Assembly: GCA_041582875.1 (NCBI GenBank)
Contig: JBFHGX010000012.1
Location: 1 to 48,339, forward strand
Length of the DNA stretch: 48,339 nucleotides
Source of the DNA: UBA6244 sp041582875
GTDB taxonomy: Bacteria; Bacteroidota; Bacteroidia; Bacteroidales; F082
Reading direction: 5' to 3'
The notes below the pieces were generated by a model. That model made no database searches. It saw only the letters and a list, made by a program, of their open reading frames with translations, and had not been told where the DNA came from. Below are positions 18,263 to 26,471 of this stretch, piece by piece. Position numbers and translations under genes: made by a program. Every line of letters starts with the position of its first letter. The stretch's first letter is position 1.

Positions 18263-18316
18263 AAAAAAAAAAAAAAAAAATGGCGGCATCTCTTTGATAG
18301 GCCGCCATTTTTATTT
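18263..18316. terminator. Strong bidirectional rho-independent terminator
   Basis: TGGCGGC (18281-18287) pairs with GCCGCCA (18301-18307) around a 13-nt loop. An 18-base A run precedes the stem and a T-rich tail follows it, so U-tracts form on both strands. It separates the SusCD operon from the convergent M23 peptidase gene. Confidence 0.9.
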
Positions 18317-18380
18317 TAAGGATACGTTAAGAAAACCATTACCCAAAACTTTTCATGGGCAAACAAAAGATAAAGGCTCC

Positions 18381-19604
18381 TTAAAACCTCAACTTCTCTT
18401 CAAACACACCAACCACACTGTCAAAAGCTTGTTGATAGGCAGTGTCGATGGGTAAACTTGGAGGTGATTCAACCTTCAGTGGATCGATGGCTTGTCCGTT
18501 ACGATAGAACCGGAAGTCGAGATGCGGGCCGGTGGCCAAACCTGTTTTACCTACATAACCAATTAGCTCTCCCTGGCGTACATGTTTACCAACCGCCATG
18601 CCTTTGGCATAGCCTTTCAGGTGCATGTAGGTAGTTGAATAAGTTCCATTGTGTTTAATGGTTATATAATTTCCACCCCCTCGTTTTTGATAGTCTTTTT
18701 TGGTGACCGTACCATCTCCAACCGAAAAAACAGGAGTTCCTTCTGGTGCTGCATAATCAATACCATGGTGTGGCCTCCTGATTTTAAGCACCGGATGTAA
18801 ACGGCTGTTGGAAAAATGCGAAGATATGCGGGTAAAACGCAAAGGTGCCTTTAAAAAAGTACGTTGCAGACTTTTCCCTTGCTCATCAAAATAATCACCC
18901 TTGCCGTTCTGAACGAAATAAAAGGCATACAAACTATCGCCTCCATGCACCATCATGGTAGCTTGCACTCTTCCAAGACCTATATACTCGCCACCAACAA
19001 ATTGTTTTTCATAAATTGCCCGGTATGTGTCTCCCTTTTGCAATCCAAAAAAATCGATGGTCCAGGCATAAATTTCAGAGAGTTCGTTAGCCAGATTAGG
19101 ATCGGCATTGAGAGCCACCAAAGAGTTCCACAACGAAGATTCTATGGTTCCCTGAATGGAATCTGATACAATTTCAATGTTTTTTTGCCCCAAAGAAGCT
19201 GTCACCGTATCGCTTAATCCGTAAAGCACATATGAAACGGGGGAGATTTCATAAACAAAATACAGAGGTTTTGGCAAAGAATCGCGGGTTGAAATAACCG
19301 AATACCTGTTTCCAGAACGAATGCGACGAACATCGAAGGTATCGCGCGTATGGCGGGCCAGGTAGTCGATCATGCCATAGTTAACTCCATGACGTAACAA
19401 AATATCCGACAGAAATTCGTTTTTCTTAACGATTCCTTCAAATACCTCCAGACTATCTACCACAATTCCGTAGGCCATGGTGGGCTCAGGCGTTGCAACT
19501 TCTTCGGGAATCCCTTGGGTTGAAATATCAGTTTGGCGTGAGGATTCACATGCGGAAAACAGCAGTAAAAGACTGATCACGCATAAGGAAAAATTTCGGA
19601 ACAT
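18381..19604 (-). CDS. M23 (LytM/MepM-like) metallopeptidase lipoprotein
   Basis: The 407-residue peptidoglycan-hydrolase-type protein has a lipobox (LLFSAC). An N-terminal region (about 45-250) resembles the OapA/Csd3-like domains of MepM. The LytM domain is C-terminal, with HHGIDYAAPEGTPVFSVGDG (H279-x3-D283) and the C-terminal motif ATGPHLDF. Where the family has H-x-H, this protein has His361-Leu362-Asp363, so one zinc ligand is Asp instead of His. From memory, similar substitutions occur in other Bacteroidota M23 proteins, so activity is not excluded. It is probably periplasmic, cutting or regulating crosslinks. It lies 43 bp downstream of lgt. Confidence 0.85.
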   Translation of the reverse strand: MFRNFSLCVISLLLLFSACESSRQTDISTQGIPEEVATPEPTMAYGIVVDSLEVFEGIVKKNEFLSDILLRHGVNYGMIDYLARHTRDTFDVRRIRSGNRYSVISTRDSLPKPLYFVYEISPVSYVLYGLSDTVTASLGQKNIEIVSDSIQGTIESSLWNSLVALNADPNLANELSEIYAWTIDFFGLQKGDTYRAIYEKQFVGGEYIGLGRVQATMMVHGGDSLYAFYFVQNGKGDYFDEQGKSLQRTFLKAPLRFTRISSHFSNSRLHPVLKIRRPHHGIDYAAPEGTPVFSVGDGTVTKKDYQKRGGGNYITIKHNGTYSTTYMHLKGYAKGMAVGKHVRQGELIGYVGKTGLATGPHLDFRFYRNGQAIDPLKVESPPSLPIDTAYQQAFDSVVGVFEEKLRF

Positions 19605-19647
19605 AGATCAGAGATAAGGATAGTGAGTAACAATGAGCCTAAAACAA

Positions 19648-20478
19648 TCAAGCCTTCGCTTTTATTGCCTTCTTATTGGTAAATTTTAAGATTAAAAACC
19701 CTCCGGCTACAAACGGTATGCTTAACCATTGTCCCATATTGAGCAGCATGTTTTGTTCAAAATCAACCTGGGGCAATTTAATAAATTCAATAAAAAAGCG
19801 CACAGCAAACAGGATAATAAGGAAATAAGCAAAAATGCGCCCTTCTACGGGTTTTCCATCATGTTTATAGTAATACCAATAAAGGAATCCGAACAACATC
19901 AAATAGCTCAGGGCTTCATATATTTGAGTGGGGTGATGTGCAATGGTGTATCCCGGACCAAAATCACGCACAAAAATAAAACCCCAGGGTAAGGTAGTTA
20001 CATCGCCATAAATTTCAGAGTTCATCAGGTTACCCATTCGGATCAAAAATCCGGCCAAAGCCGTTACCAAAACCACATGGTCGAGCACCCAAAAATAATG
20101 CCTGTGGTAGTGCCGTGAGAAAAAATACAATCCAATCAATATACCCACTGCAGCACCATGGCTTGCCAAACCACCTTCCCAAACTTTTAGAATATCCCAA
20201 GGGTGAGCTAAATAATAGGCTGGTTCGTAGAACAAACAATGCCCCAGTCGCGCACCAACAATGGTGAATATCAACATGTAGGTAGCCAAATCGTCGAGTA
20301 CCTTAATTGGAACACCTTCCTTTTTAAACATCTTTTGCAAAATCAGGTATCCAAACACGAATCCCAAAGCAAAAAACAAACCATACCACCTTACGGAGAA
20401 ACCTCCAATGTAAGGCCAGGTTTCAGGAAGAATAAATATTTCGGGCCGAACGTTCCAAACGATGTCTAAGAGTAGCAT
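19648..20478 (-). CDS. lgt: Prolipoprotein diacylglyceryl transferase
   Basis: Lgt transfers diacylglycerol from phosphatidylglycerol to the lipobox cysteine of prolipoproteins in the inner membrane. The 276-residue protein has about seven membrane segments. Family motifs include RWYGLFFALGF, GARLGHCLFYEP, WEGGLASHGAAVG, IRMGNLMNSEIYG and HPTQIYEAL. It is flanked by lipoprotein genes (HmuY-like upstream, M23 downstream), but as the only Lgt visible it must serve all lipoproteins. Confidence 0.95.
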   Translation of the reverse strand: MLLLDIVWNVRPEIFILPETWPYIGGFSVRWYGLFFALGFVFGYLILQKMFKKEGVPIKVLDDLATYMLIFTIVGARLGHCLFYEPAYYLAHPWDILKVWEGGLASHGAAVGILIGLYFFSRHYHRHYFWVLDHVVLVTALAGFLIRMGNLMNSEIYGDVTTLPWGFIFVRDFGPGYTIAHHPTQIYEALSYLMLFGFLYWYYYKHDGKPVEGRIFAYFLIILFAVRFFIEFIKLPQVDFEQNMLLNMGQWLSIPFVAGGFLILKFTNKKAIKAKA

Positions 20479-20494
20479 ATAATAAACTTTTTTG

Positions 20495-20502
20495 CAAAGT
20501 TA
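20495..20502 (-). promoter_or_regulatory. Probable -7 element for lgt
   Basis: TAACTTTG on the minus strand matches TAnnTTTG and lies in the 32-bp gap after the HmuY-like gene, 16 bp before the lgt ATG. lgt may have its own promoter in addition to read-through. Confidence 0.4.
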
Positions 20503-20510
20503 GTCATTTG

Positions 20511-21533
20511 CTACAATCGACGATATTCAAAAGTAGGATATCCTTTTTCGCCGGTGATGGGATCGTAAAAACTTGTGAAACGAAGTTTAAAAAATACACC
20601 CGTCCGTGTTTGGATAAAGTAATTCCAGTTTGGATGACACTCGTAATAAAAGTCACCGCCATTGATATCACCCACCAGCTCCTTCCAGTCGTAGCCAATT
20701 ACATCCGGATTTCGAACATAATCCAGCGTTAACACATCGTCCACCGTAACATCGTCGAAAACCATGGTGGAATCAAACGAAACAACGACATCTGCAGAAT
20801 TAATGAGTACTCCAGTCAACAAATAGGGATAGGCATCACCTTCATCGGTCCATAACATGGTTGAATACTGTGTAAAAAGCAAATCCCAGTTATCTGATAC
20901 GGGCTCTAACTGAAGGGAAGTATTGGTTTGAAAACTATATTGAATGGTATTGTAACCCGGATCTTTTGGGATGGTCACCTCCTGTAGATCGGAATTATCC
21001 ATTTTACAGTACGAAAAACGATAGGCATCACCCACCAAGGAATGGAAAATCAATTTGCGCAAACCCAACGGATTTCCCAGGGCATCAATCCCCCGGTTTA
21101 TCACATAAACCCTTTCGGGATAAGTGGTATCCAATCCGGTTATTTGTATCCAATTCTTAAAGGCCAGCGAGTCAGGGTCGCCACTGGAAGCGTCAAATCG
21201 CCATTGCAGACCCAAGGTATCTGTCACCAGTTCAAATTGTCGACTTTGGGTTTCGGCTGCCATCATAAAAGAAGCCGTATTGAGCTTTATTACGAATCCG
21301 GTATCGACAGAGGAAAACAACAGGTCGCAATCGCTTTTCAGGTTTCGCGACACTTGCTCTCCAGTCATCAGGTTAAAGTATATCTGAGCATCATAATACT
21401 GTGTCATCGAAATCATTTCCACCTTGGTAGTATCCACAGGATGTGGTGCAATTTTAACATCCTCCTTAAAACACGAGGTAATACCCATCAGGAAAAATAC
21501 AGAAAGCAACAGAAGAAAAAAGATTTTTTTCAT
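20511..21533 (-). CDS. hmuY: HmuY-like haem-binding lipoprotein
   Basis: The 340-residue lipoprotein (lipobox GITSC) resembles HmuY, the haemophore of Porphyromonas gingivalis that takes haem and passes it to the TonB receptor HmuR. Features include MTGEQVSRNLKSDCDLLF near residue 60, VYVINRG, KLIFHSLVGDAYRFSYC and NWDLLFTQY followed by EGDAYPYLLTG. It overlaps the stop of the upstream TonB-receptor gene by 1 nt (TAATG), so the two are translationally coupled. At 340 residues it is longer than P. gingivalis HmuY (about 216), and family members vary in haem ligands, so haem binding is inferred from family and context. Confidence 0.78.
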   Translation of the reverse strand: MKKIFFLLLLSVFFLMGITSCFKEDVKIAPHPVDTTKVEMISMTQYYDAQIYFNLMTGEQVSRNLKSDCDLLFSSVDTGFVIKLNTASFMMAAETQSRQFELVTDTLGLQWRFDASSGDPDSLAFKNWIQITGLDTTYPERVYVINRGIDALGNPLGLRKLIFHSLVGDAYRFSYCKMDNSDLQEVTIPKDPGYNTIQYSFQTNTSLQLEPVSDNWDLLFTQYSTMLWTDEGDAYPYLLTGVLINSADVVVSFDSTMVFDDVTVDDVLTLDYVRNPDVIGYDWKELVGDINGGDFYYECHPNWNYFIQTRTGVFFKLRFTSFYDPITGEKGYPTFEYRRL

Positions 21534-23779
21534 TATTGACCAATATTAAATTGCAATTTCACAAAAAATGTACGTCCCCATGCCACAGGCATCCCCGAAG
21601 AACTTCCTCCGCCTGAATGACCCGAACCGCCACCAGTAGATCCACTCACATTGACATCGGTATTATCAAACAGGTTTTTTGCCCCAACCTGAACATTTAA
21701 GCGCCGTTTGTAAAACCAGCGACTTACATTGGCATCCAAGGTATTGTATGCTTCAACAGTGGCAATAGATAACTGATCAGACGCATCGAGCAACAGTTCC
21801 GGATAAGCACCGTTGAATTTGTAATAAACACTAAATTCCAAACCTGAGCGGACAAAACTAATATTCGACTGTGCAGTGAAGTCACTTGAATAAAAAAATC
21901 CCCGATCTTCTACTAGGGTACTATTCTCAAGTTTCCTTCCGGTAACTCCATATCCCAAAACCAATTTAAGCCAGGGATACACCCGGTTATTAAACTTAAA
22001 ATCAAATCCCTGGGTATAATACTGATCGATATTGATATACGAATAGGTCAATGGATCATCGCTCACTTTCGCAAGCTGAATTTTATTCTTCAGGTGATTA
22101 TAATACATCCCAAAATCAACTCCCCAATTATAGGTTGCAGCTGTTTTGGTATTGTAGGTTAAGTCGGTGCTTATGTTTACGGAAGTTTCGGCAATCAGGT
22201 CGGGATTTCCCACTACATTGTGATTCACATCCACAAAAAACAAATACAGTTCTTTTAATGAGGGAGCTCTAAACCCCTTTGCCATTGAGCCTCTTAATAT
22301 GAGCTCCTCGCGAATATTCCATTTTACATTCAACGAATAAACCATTGGCGCATTGTATTTGGTATTATAAATCAAACGCACGCCCGGTTGAATACTAATT
22401 TGTGGCAAAGGAGTGTATGCGATACTTAAAAAAGCAGCATAATCGCCAATTTCCTGCCGATTATCCTCAACCCGTTTTCCTCCGCCACTCTCATAGTTTA
22501 AATCCAATCCAAGTTGGTATTTTAGCAATTCGCTGGACAAGCTGTTATTGAACACAGGTCTAAACAAAAAGTTATCGAACCAACTGGTATCTTGGGTGTC
22601 AATGCCTACATACAATTCCTTATCCAGGGTTGTTAAATCCTTGATGTAGGTATTTTTTGTCCTGTTATAATAGGAATAGGCAGTAACCAAATTAACATTA
22701 CCAGTTTTAAATACCCTTTGATTGACTTCGCCACGTCCGGTCCAACGGGTTGTAAAGTAGTATTTATCAAAAGCTTTGTCCCAGTTAAAAATAGGTGAAG
22801 GATTGCCATAATCACGAATTTCTTCGTTAAAATAACCCAAGGTCAACTTGACGGATGTTTTTTTAGTGAAATACATGTAAGATGCATCCCCGTCGTACTG
22901 CAATTTGGGATTCCATTCCATGTATCGGGGGGCATCGCTTACGCTAAAACCACCAAAGAAATTTCTCGATCCATTAAAGGAAACACTATTTCTACCTTTT
23001 GCATATGATCCCGATAAGGCAAAATTATAAACACCTACTGATTCGGTATAAGCTTCACCACTGAAAGTATATTTTTGTCTGTCGGGACGTTTTGTGATCA
23101 AGTTAATCACACCTGCCAAGGCATTGCTACCATAAATCACCGACATGGGACCTTCGATAATCTCCACATGATCGATGTTTTGCATGTTCATCTGATCCAA
23201 ATCGAGTTCACCGTTTTGCCGTCCGATAACAGGAACACCGTCCACCAAATACTTCACGTGCTCACCTCCCATTCCCTGCATTTGAATGCCAGAACCAAAG
23301 ATATTACTTCGCGTGGACCGGATGTTCAATTCACCGGAAAGTAATTCGCTTAAATTATTAGCTGCCTTCTGGTTAATGGTCACCGAACCGATGGTCTTTA
23401 CCTTATAAATCGACTTATCCACACGTTCCGGCGCAATTTGTCCGGTAACCACCACTTCATCCACATTATAAACCGTTGGTTCTAACATCAGTACCCTATC
23501 CTTGCCGGGAAAAAGTGTATCTACCGCTGATAAGTAACCAATAAATGAGGTGCGAATTACGATGGGAGAAGATATTAAAAAGGAGACATCTCCCCGATCG
23601 TCAGTCATGCCAGCAAGAGGCTTTCCTGTTGCAGGAGGAAGGTATTCACCCACCACGTGAGCATACGAAATGGTTCGCCCGCACACTTTATCTTTTAATG
23701 TCAACCTGGTATTTTGCTGACCGAGCACATGGGATGTGGTCAGCAAAACCAGGCAAACAAATACCAGAAAAATCCTCAT
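21533..23779 (-). CDS. TonB-dependent receptor, haem-uptake (HmuR-like) type
   Basis: The 748-residue outer-membrane receptor probably imports haem. After the signal peptide comes a short CarboxypepD_reg-like domain (about 25-105), then the plug with VDEVVVTGQIAPERVDKSIYKV and PMSVIYGSNALAGVINLIT. In the barrel, FRAPSLKELYL (about residue 502) followed by VNHNVVGNPDL matches the FRAP...H...NPDL signature of haem receptors, with a histidine between the two boxes. The C-terminus has a Gly/Ser/His-rich loop (GSGHSGGGSSSG). It lies between two HmuY-like genes, 4 bp after one and overlapping the other by 1 nt. Siderophore or cobalamin transport is less likely given the HmuY neighbours. Confidence 0.85.
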   Translation of the reverse strand: MRIFLVFVCLVLLTTSHVLGQQNTRLTLKDKVCGRTISYAHVVGEYLPPATGKPLAGMTDDRGDVSFLISSPIVIRTSFIGYLSAVDTLFPGKDRVLMLEPTVYNVDEVVVTGQIAPERVDKSIYKVKTIGSVTINQKAANNLSELLSGELNIRSTRSNIFGSGIQMQGMGGEHVKYLVDGVPVIGRQNGELDLDQMNMQNIDHVEIIEGPMSVIYGSNALAGVINLITKRPDRQKYTFSGEAYTESVGVYNFALSGSYAKGRNSVSFNGSRNFFGGFSVSDAPRYMEWNPKLQYDGDASYMYFTKKTSVKLTLGYFNEEIRDYGNPSPIFNWDKAFDKYYFTTRWTGRGEVNQRVFKTGNVNLVTAYSYYNRTKNTYIKDLTTLDKELYVGIDTQDTSWFDNFLFRPVFNNSLSSELLKYQLGLDLNYESGGGKRVEDNRQEIGDYAAFLSIAYTPLPQISIQPGVRLIYNTKYNAPMVYSLNVKWNIREELILRGSMAKGFRAPSLKELYLFFVDVNHNVVGNPDLIAETSVNISTDLTYNTKTAATYNWGVDFGMYYNHLKNKIQLAKVSDDPLTYSYINIDQYYTQGFDFKFNNRVYPWLKLVLGYGVTGRKLENSTLVEDRGFFYSSDFTAQSNISFVRSGLEFSVYYKFNGAYPELLLDASDQLSIATVEAYNTLDANVSRWFYKRRLNVQVGAKNLFDNTDVNVSGSTGGGSGHSGGGSSSGMPVAWGRTFFVKLQFNIGQ

Positions 23780-23783
23780 CCGT

Positions 23784-25055
23784 TTATCGGATCATTAGTT
23801 TCTGTGTATGAACCGTATTGTTAAAAGAAATTTTGGTGACATACACTCCTGTAGTTAAATCAAAATGGAAGGTAGCACCTGACTCGAGGCTTTGACCTGA
23901 AACCTGTTCTTCAAAAACAACACGTCCGTTTAAATCGTAAATATTGAACTGTGCATCGCCTTTAATATCCGTTGCATGTACAGTCAGCTGATGTGTTGCT
24001 GGCACAGGATACATCGACACTACTGTATTTTCGGTATTGATATCCGCGATTGATGACAACGAAACAACCATTTTGTCCAATGCAAAATTACCATTTGAAC
24101 TTCCACCCCAATAAACAAAGGCGATTTTGTACACATCACCAGTATGACTTTTTACAAAATAGCAGGTAGAATCAACCATTTGAAAGGAAAAAGTACCCAT
24201 ATCAAAATATTTCCAATTGGCGCCCACAACATTTTTATCCACTGAAAAAGATTCAGAAGCCCATTCAGTAAAATCATCTGCAACGGGATAAAAGTGATTG
24301 GCCATGGTTTCAAAATTACTTGCAGCTCCTGTAACCAAGTAAGGCACCATATTTCCTTCGTTGTCAGGAACAAGGTCGATAAATTTGGTAAACAGTAAAT
24401 CCCAAGTGGTGAATTCAGGTTCTCGATCCAATTCGGTATTATTTCGAAGACTATAATATGCAAAACGTTTGGTTTCGTATGGAGCTACATTAAATTCAAC
24501 ACTTTGTTCATCCGATCCATCGAGGTTTGCATATTTAAAATAATACAAATTATCGGCGGAGAATTTTTTCATGATCCAAAGTTTTTTGGAAGTCATATCC
24601 GGAAAAACAATCACATATAGCGAATCCCCGGTTAAGTTATGTGTTACCATATTGTAGATTCCCCACCCATAATCAGGGTGACCTGTTTGATTGGCGTTAA
24701 AAGCGCCATCTTCCCAATTGGTAGAAGAATTGTGCATTACCGGCCATGTACTCAAGCCAACAGTATCCATGGTAGCCCAGGCACTGGTATCACCTTTGGG
24801 ATAGGTAAAAAGATTTACGCCGCTACCTTCGTTCACCATAATTCCGGCACTAAAGCGGGGAGTAAAGAATGCAATATCCCAATTGTCGCGAGGTTGCTCC
24901 GCAACCAATCCATTAGCAAGACTGTAAAACAAATCGTTGGCATAACCAGGCGCCATGGTTAATGAATCGCGCGTGTATTGCGCTGAAGCATTGTTAAAAG
25001 GAAAAAGGGTGGCTGCAAAAAAGACAACCAAGAAACTGAGTTTAAAAATTTTCAT
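23784..25055 (-). CDS. HmuY-like secreted protein with type IX sorting domain
   Basis: The 423-residue protein is a paralogue of the adjacent HmuY lipoprotein. Both share an N-terminal haem-protein-like region and the stretch WDLLFT...EG...PYL-TG. It has a Sec signal peptide (FFAATLFPFNNASAQ) and no lipobox. Its last 80 residues form a T9SS sorting domain (VSMYPVPATHQLTVHA ... GRVVFEEQ ... GVYVTKISFNNTVHTQKLMIR). It is thus likely exported and anchored on or released from the surface. The frame extends upstream to 25160, but the ATG at 25055 gives a proper signal peptide. The TonB receptor follows 4 bp downstream. Haem capture is the expected role. Confidence 0.8.
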   Translation of the reverse strand: MKIFKLSFLVVFFAATLFPFNNASAQYTRDSLTMAPGYANDLFYSLANGLVAEQPRDNWDIAFFTPRFSAGIMVNEGSGVNLFTYPKGDTSAWATMDTVGLSTWPVMHNSSTNWEDGAFNANQTGHPDYGWGIYNMVTHNLTGDSLYVIVFPDMTSKKLWIMKKFSADNLYYFKYANLDGSDEQSVEFNVAPYETKRFAYYSLRNNTELDREPEFTTWDLLFTKFIDLVPDNEGNMVPYLVTGAASNFETMANHFYPVADDFTEWASESFSVDKNVVGANWKYFDMGTFSFQMVDSTCYFVKSHTGDVYKIAFVYWGGSSNGNFALDKMVVSLSSIADINTENTVVSMYPVPATHQLTVHATDIKGDAQFNIYDLNGRVVFEEQVSGQSLESGATFHFDLTTGVYVTKISFNNTVHTQKLMIR

Positions 25056-25196
25056 GTGTTTTGGTTTAAGTGGTTTAATAAACAAACTCCAATCAATGCT
25101 GTTACATCCTAAAAATTTCGGGACATAAAAACAAATTTTGACATCAACTGGTGATATCAAAGCAATGTGTTAATAAATAAAATGTGTTTGAGAGAA

Positions 25197-25577
25197 TTAA
25201 ACCGCAGGTGGCCCTCGCAAAGAAGCCGATTGTTGAGCCCTTTGCCTGTAAAAGCAGAGAAAATTATACCTTACGGTTGTGGTTTTTGCGAAATCAACTA
25301 ACTTCTCTGAACAATGATTTACAATAAAAGGATGAAGCGTTAATGAGAAAGAACCGCCATCTGCGGTTTTCCCATTTTTCGTTTTTAATAAAACCGTTCC
25401 ATTGTCTTTTTTACCAGGTTTGGTAAATGGCGTTTGGGTACCAAAAAGATCGAAACCATAAATGGCCTTTTGGTGGTAATTGATTAAGTCACCAATAACC
25501 AGCCAGAAAAAGGTAAATGCCAAAAAGGGAATGGCAATCCTTAATCGTAAGCTCAATTTATTTTTTCTGGTCTTCAT
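25197..25577 (-). CDS. Unknown small envelope protein with C-terminal RGPP
   Basis: I do not recognise this 126-residue protein. It has one N-terminal hydrophobic segment (about 13-28, PFLAFTFFWLVIGDLI) that may be a signal anchor. The rest is polar with two cysteines (NHCSEK, YNFLCFYRQ). The end, QSASLRGPPAV, resembles tails seen on small Bacteroidota proteins next to metal or haem receptors (from memory, unverified). It lies 36 bp after flavodoxin and 141 bp before the HmuY-like gene. A role in haem or metal handling is only context. Confidence 0.6.
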   Translation of the reverse strand: MKTRKNKLSLRLRIAIPFLAFTFFWLVIGDLINYHQKAIYGFDLFGTQTPFTKPGKKDNGTVLLKTKNGKTADGGSFSLTLHPFIVNHCSEKLVDFAKTTTVRYNFLCFYRQRAQQSASLRGPPAV

Positions 25578-25613
25578 TTGGCTACAAAAGTAGCAATATA
25601 TCTTAACTAACGA

Positions 25614-26117
25614 CTATACAAATTGTTTTTTTAGCGATTCGACCCATTTTTCGATGCGCTCCTCTGATAGGTCTTCCTGATGATGATTATCAAGAGCAAG
25701 TCCTACAAACTTACCATCCTTGTTCGCCAAGCTAAAATAAAAATCGTAACCTTCGATAGGCCACTCGCCAATCACACAAGATTTATCGGGCATGCGGCAG
25801 TACAAAGTACCCAAGGCATCTACAAAGCTTTCAGGATACTCTTTTTGATCGCCTAGTCCGAAAAGGGCTACCTTACGCTCGCTAAAATCCAGTTGCGACA
25901 GGTTATCGATGGTTTTTTCCCATTCATCTTGCATTTCGCCAATTCCCCATGCAGAGGTGCCAAAAATTAAATTCGAGAAGGGCTTCATATCCTCTACGGT
26001 TGCCGTTTTAAGATTAAAAATCTGAGCCACATCCGACCCAAGTGCTTGTTGTATCATTAAGGCCGACTTCTCCGTTGTGCCATATGTTGAGCCATAAAAT
26101 ATTCCTACAGGTTTCAT
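25614..26117 (-). CDS. fldA: Flavodoxin
   Basis: The 167-residue cytoplasmic FMN electron carrier can replace ferredoxin when iron is short. The N-terminal phosphate-binding loop is YGSTYGTTEKSA, and TSAWGIGEMQDEW (about residues 55-67) and LFGLGDQKEYPESF (about 85-98) fit the FMN-flanking loops of long-chain flavodoxins. The extended frame begins at TTG (26120), but the ATG at 26117 is preferred. Its place at the head of the HmuY/TonB-receptor genes suits an iron-starvation regulon. Confidence 0.9.
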   Translation of the reverse strand: MKPVGIFYGSTYGTTEKSALMIQQALGSDVAQIFNLKTATVEDMKPFSNLIFGTSAWGIGEMQDEWEKTIDNLSQLDFSERKVALFGLGDQKEYPESFVDALGTLYCRMPDKSCVIGEWPIEGYDFYFSLANKDGKFVGLALDNHHQEDLSEERIEKWVESLKKQFV

Positions 26118-26471
26118 CAATTCCGCTATTTGGATTAAATATAAATTAACGGGGCAAAATTAATGTATTTTGTTAAACCACCCAATCAAATCGTAAAAGG
26201 ATGTCATTCTAATCAAAAAAGTTAACCCCAAAGTGAATAAAAAAAGACTGTATCACTCACAGCACCATTACAACAAACCGCTCAAACAATTTTCTTTTAT
26301 GTAATAAAACATATTCATAAGGATCTTAACTTCGCAAACTTTTAAACCTAATGACAAATACTGTCATTTAATTTTCAAAACAGAATACAACGCGCAACTA
26401 TAAGCATGAGAAATGGAAAGGGATTTCCGGGAACAATTTCTCTGGTATTTGTTTTAAATAATTTTTAACCA
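26118..26471. other. 354-bp divergent regulatory region
   Basis: It contains the fldA promoter, a plus-strand near-consensus -7 element TAACTTCG (26327-26334), and a dyad of arms AATGACA/TGTCATT with a 5-nt spacer (26350-26368). Both plus-strand elements precede the secreted 737-residue protein and leave a leader of about 130 nt. No gene is evident. Confidence 0.55.
26155..26185 (-). promoter_or_regulatory. Promoter of the flavodoxin/haem-uptake genes
   Basis: On the minus strand TTG (26185-26183) and TAATTTTG (26162-26155), with a 20-bp spacer, match the Bacteroidota -33/-7 elements. The -7 element lies 37 bp before the fldA ATG. No clear Fur-type box was recognised. Confidence 0.5.

Noticed and set aside
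18263..18280. 18-base A run as a sequencing error or tail
   Set aside because: It is directly joined to a GC stem and serves as the U-tract of a bidirectional terminator.
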